A program made the translations under genes and the position numbers. Positions 15,044 through 15,879 of a stretch of 15,879 nucleotides of DNA are shown here, piece by piece. The number at the start of each line of letters is the position of its first letter. Position 1 is the stretch's first letter. The stretch covers positions 1 to 15,879 of the forward strand of contig DATEDC010000101.1 of assembly GCA_035286585.1 (NCBI GenBank). Reading direction: 5' to 3'. The stretch comes from DSOS01 sp035286585 (GTDB lineage: Bacteria; Chloroflexota; Anaerolineae; Anaerolineales; UBA4823). The notes beneath the pieces were generated by a model that did not search any database, was not told where the DNA came from, and saw only the letters and a list, made by a program, of their open reading frames with translations.

Positions 15044-15879
15044 ATGGTCGCGCGAATCCACCCTTCTGATAGCACCCTGATGCCAGATCTGCGCATCCTG
15101 CCTATCGAGCTGCTGGTAGAGCACGAATATAACGACGCCCAGCGAACCGAACCGCTGGCGCAGCGCCTGGAGTCGGAAGGTATATTGAAGAACCCCCCCG
15201 TGGTTACCCCTCTGGGAGGCGACGACCCGCGCTACGTTGTCCTGGATGGCGCCAACCGCATAACCGCTCTGCACATGCTAAAGTACCCGCATATCCTGGT
15301 GCAGGTGGTGCCCTATGAGGAGCCTCACGTGACACTGACTACCTGGCATCACGTTATCGAGGGCATGGACCCTCGCAGCCTGACCGCGGGTCTGACCAAC
15401 CTGGAAGGGGTAGACCTGATCCTCACCGATCGGCTGCGCGCCCGGGCGGGGCTTGCCCGGCGTGAATACCTGATGTATGTGTTCCGCGCCGATAAGGAGG
15501 TGTTCGCCGCCAGGCCGGAAGCGCCCAAGCAGGAGGTGGCCGAGCAGAACCGCCTGCTGAACGCCCTGGTAGATATTTATAAAGACCGCTGCAACCTGCA
15601 CCGGGTGATGACGGAGGAGCTGGAGGAGGTGATGGTGCTCTACCCCGAGATGGCTGGGTTAGTAATCTTCCCACAGTACGATACTTCGGAGGTGCTGGAG
15701 CTGGCCCGCAATGGGGAGCTGCTGCCCGCTGGATTGACCCGCCACCTGATCCAGGGCCGGGCGCTCAGGCTGAATTATCCCTTGAGTGCGCTGAAATCGG
15801 GGGAAAGCCTGGAGAAAAAGAACGCCCGATTGAGAGAATGGCTCGTTCAAAAACTCTCCACCAAGGAAGTGCGCTTCTA
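15044..15879 (+). CDS. ParB/SbnI-like N-terminal-domain protein, truncated at right edge
   Basis: The frame stays open to the last base, so the C-terminus is missing; 278 residues are visible. The N-terminal domain has LRILPIELLVEHE (16-28), GILKNPPVV (46-54), YVVLDGANRITAL (64-76) and LTTWHHVI (98-105). This is the ParB/sulfiredoxin-like fold as seen in SbnI (heme-responsive regulator and serine kinase of staphyloferrin B synthesis) and in archaeal SerK. The LDGANRxTAL element stands where ParB has its GxRRxxA box, and Glu28 in LVEHE is where the kinase Glu would lie. A kinase or DNA-binding role is possible; neither is shown. ATG 15044 has AGG seven bases upstream; ATG 15080 is an alternative. 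The higher GC and the gap before it suggest its own transcription unit. Confidence 0.75.
   Translation, partial: MVARIHPSDSTLMPDLRILPIELLVEHEYNDAQRTEPLAQRLESEGILKNPPVVTPLGGDDPRYVVLDGANRITALHMLKYPHILVQVVPYEEPHVTLTTWHHVIEGMDPRSLTAGLTNLEGVDLILTDRLRARAGLARREYLMYVFRADKEVFAARPEAPKQEVAEQNRLLNALVDIYKDRCNLHRVMTEELEEVMVLYPEMAGLVIFPQYDTSEVLELARNGELLPAGLTRHLIQGRALRLNYPLSALKSGESLEKKNARLREWLVQKLSTKEVRF

Noticed and set aside
14836..15096. Small reverse-strand open frame in the intergenic region
   Set aside because: There is no Shine-Dalgarno or familiar motif, and it overlaps the start of the ParB-like gene. The frame may be chance.

Overview
The window is almost entirely one strand of a glycan-assembly locus: fourteen genes on the + strand (2 to 14630) for building, modifying and exporting a surface polysaccharide or glycolipid. 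After a 413-base spacer comes one unrelated + strand gene that runs off the right edge. There are no RNA genes, mobile elements or CRISPR arrays that I can support. The mixed GC content, frequent GTG/TTG starts and gene families suggest a free-living bacterium. Chloroflexota (Anaerolineae-like) is my best guess, but it rests on the general look of the proteins and not on a marker gene.

Layout. (1) 2-4880: the tail of a multi-span GT39-like membrane glycosyltransferase, a GT2 glycosyltransferase, a PAPS-type sulfotransferase, a Wzx-like flippase and a divergent SAM methyltransferase. Each joins the next by a 1-8 base stop/start overlap, so they look translationally coupled. (2) 4877-9101: a CE4 polysaccharide deacetylase, a GT2, a GT4 of the exopolysaccharide-associated type, and a rhamnosyltransferase-like GT2. 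(3) 9138-10601: a second GT39-like membrane glycosyltransferase. (4) 10615-13568: three consecutive GT2 genes that are clearly copies of one another (61-70 % identical over their first 100 residues by hand count, no gaps). (5) 13590-14630: a CgeB-like glycosyltransferase, followed by a hairpin that may be the terminator. (6) 15044 to the edge: a ParB/SbnI-like protein, probably the start of a different transcription unit.

Working together (inference): the GT2, GT4 and CgeB-like enzymes would build a repeat unit on a lipid carrier in the cytoplasm. The methyltransferase, deacetylase and sulfotransferase would decorate it, and the flippase would move it across the membrane. The two GT39-like enzymes would add sugars outside from polyprenyl-phosphate donors. 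No initiating sugar-phosphate transferase, Wzy polymerase, chain-length regulator or outer export gene is visible, so the pathway must continue outside the window. The most distinctive points are a sulfotransferase inside a bacterial glycan operon and the tandem GT2 triplet. I saw no clearly new kind of system.
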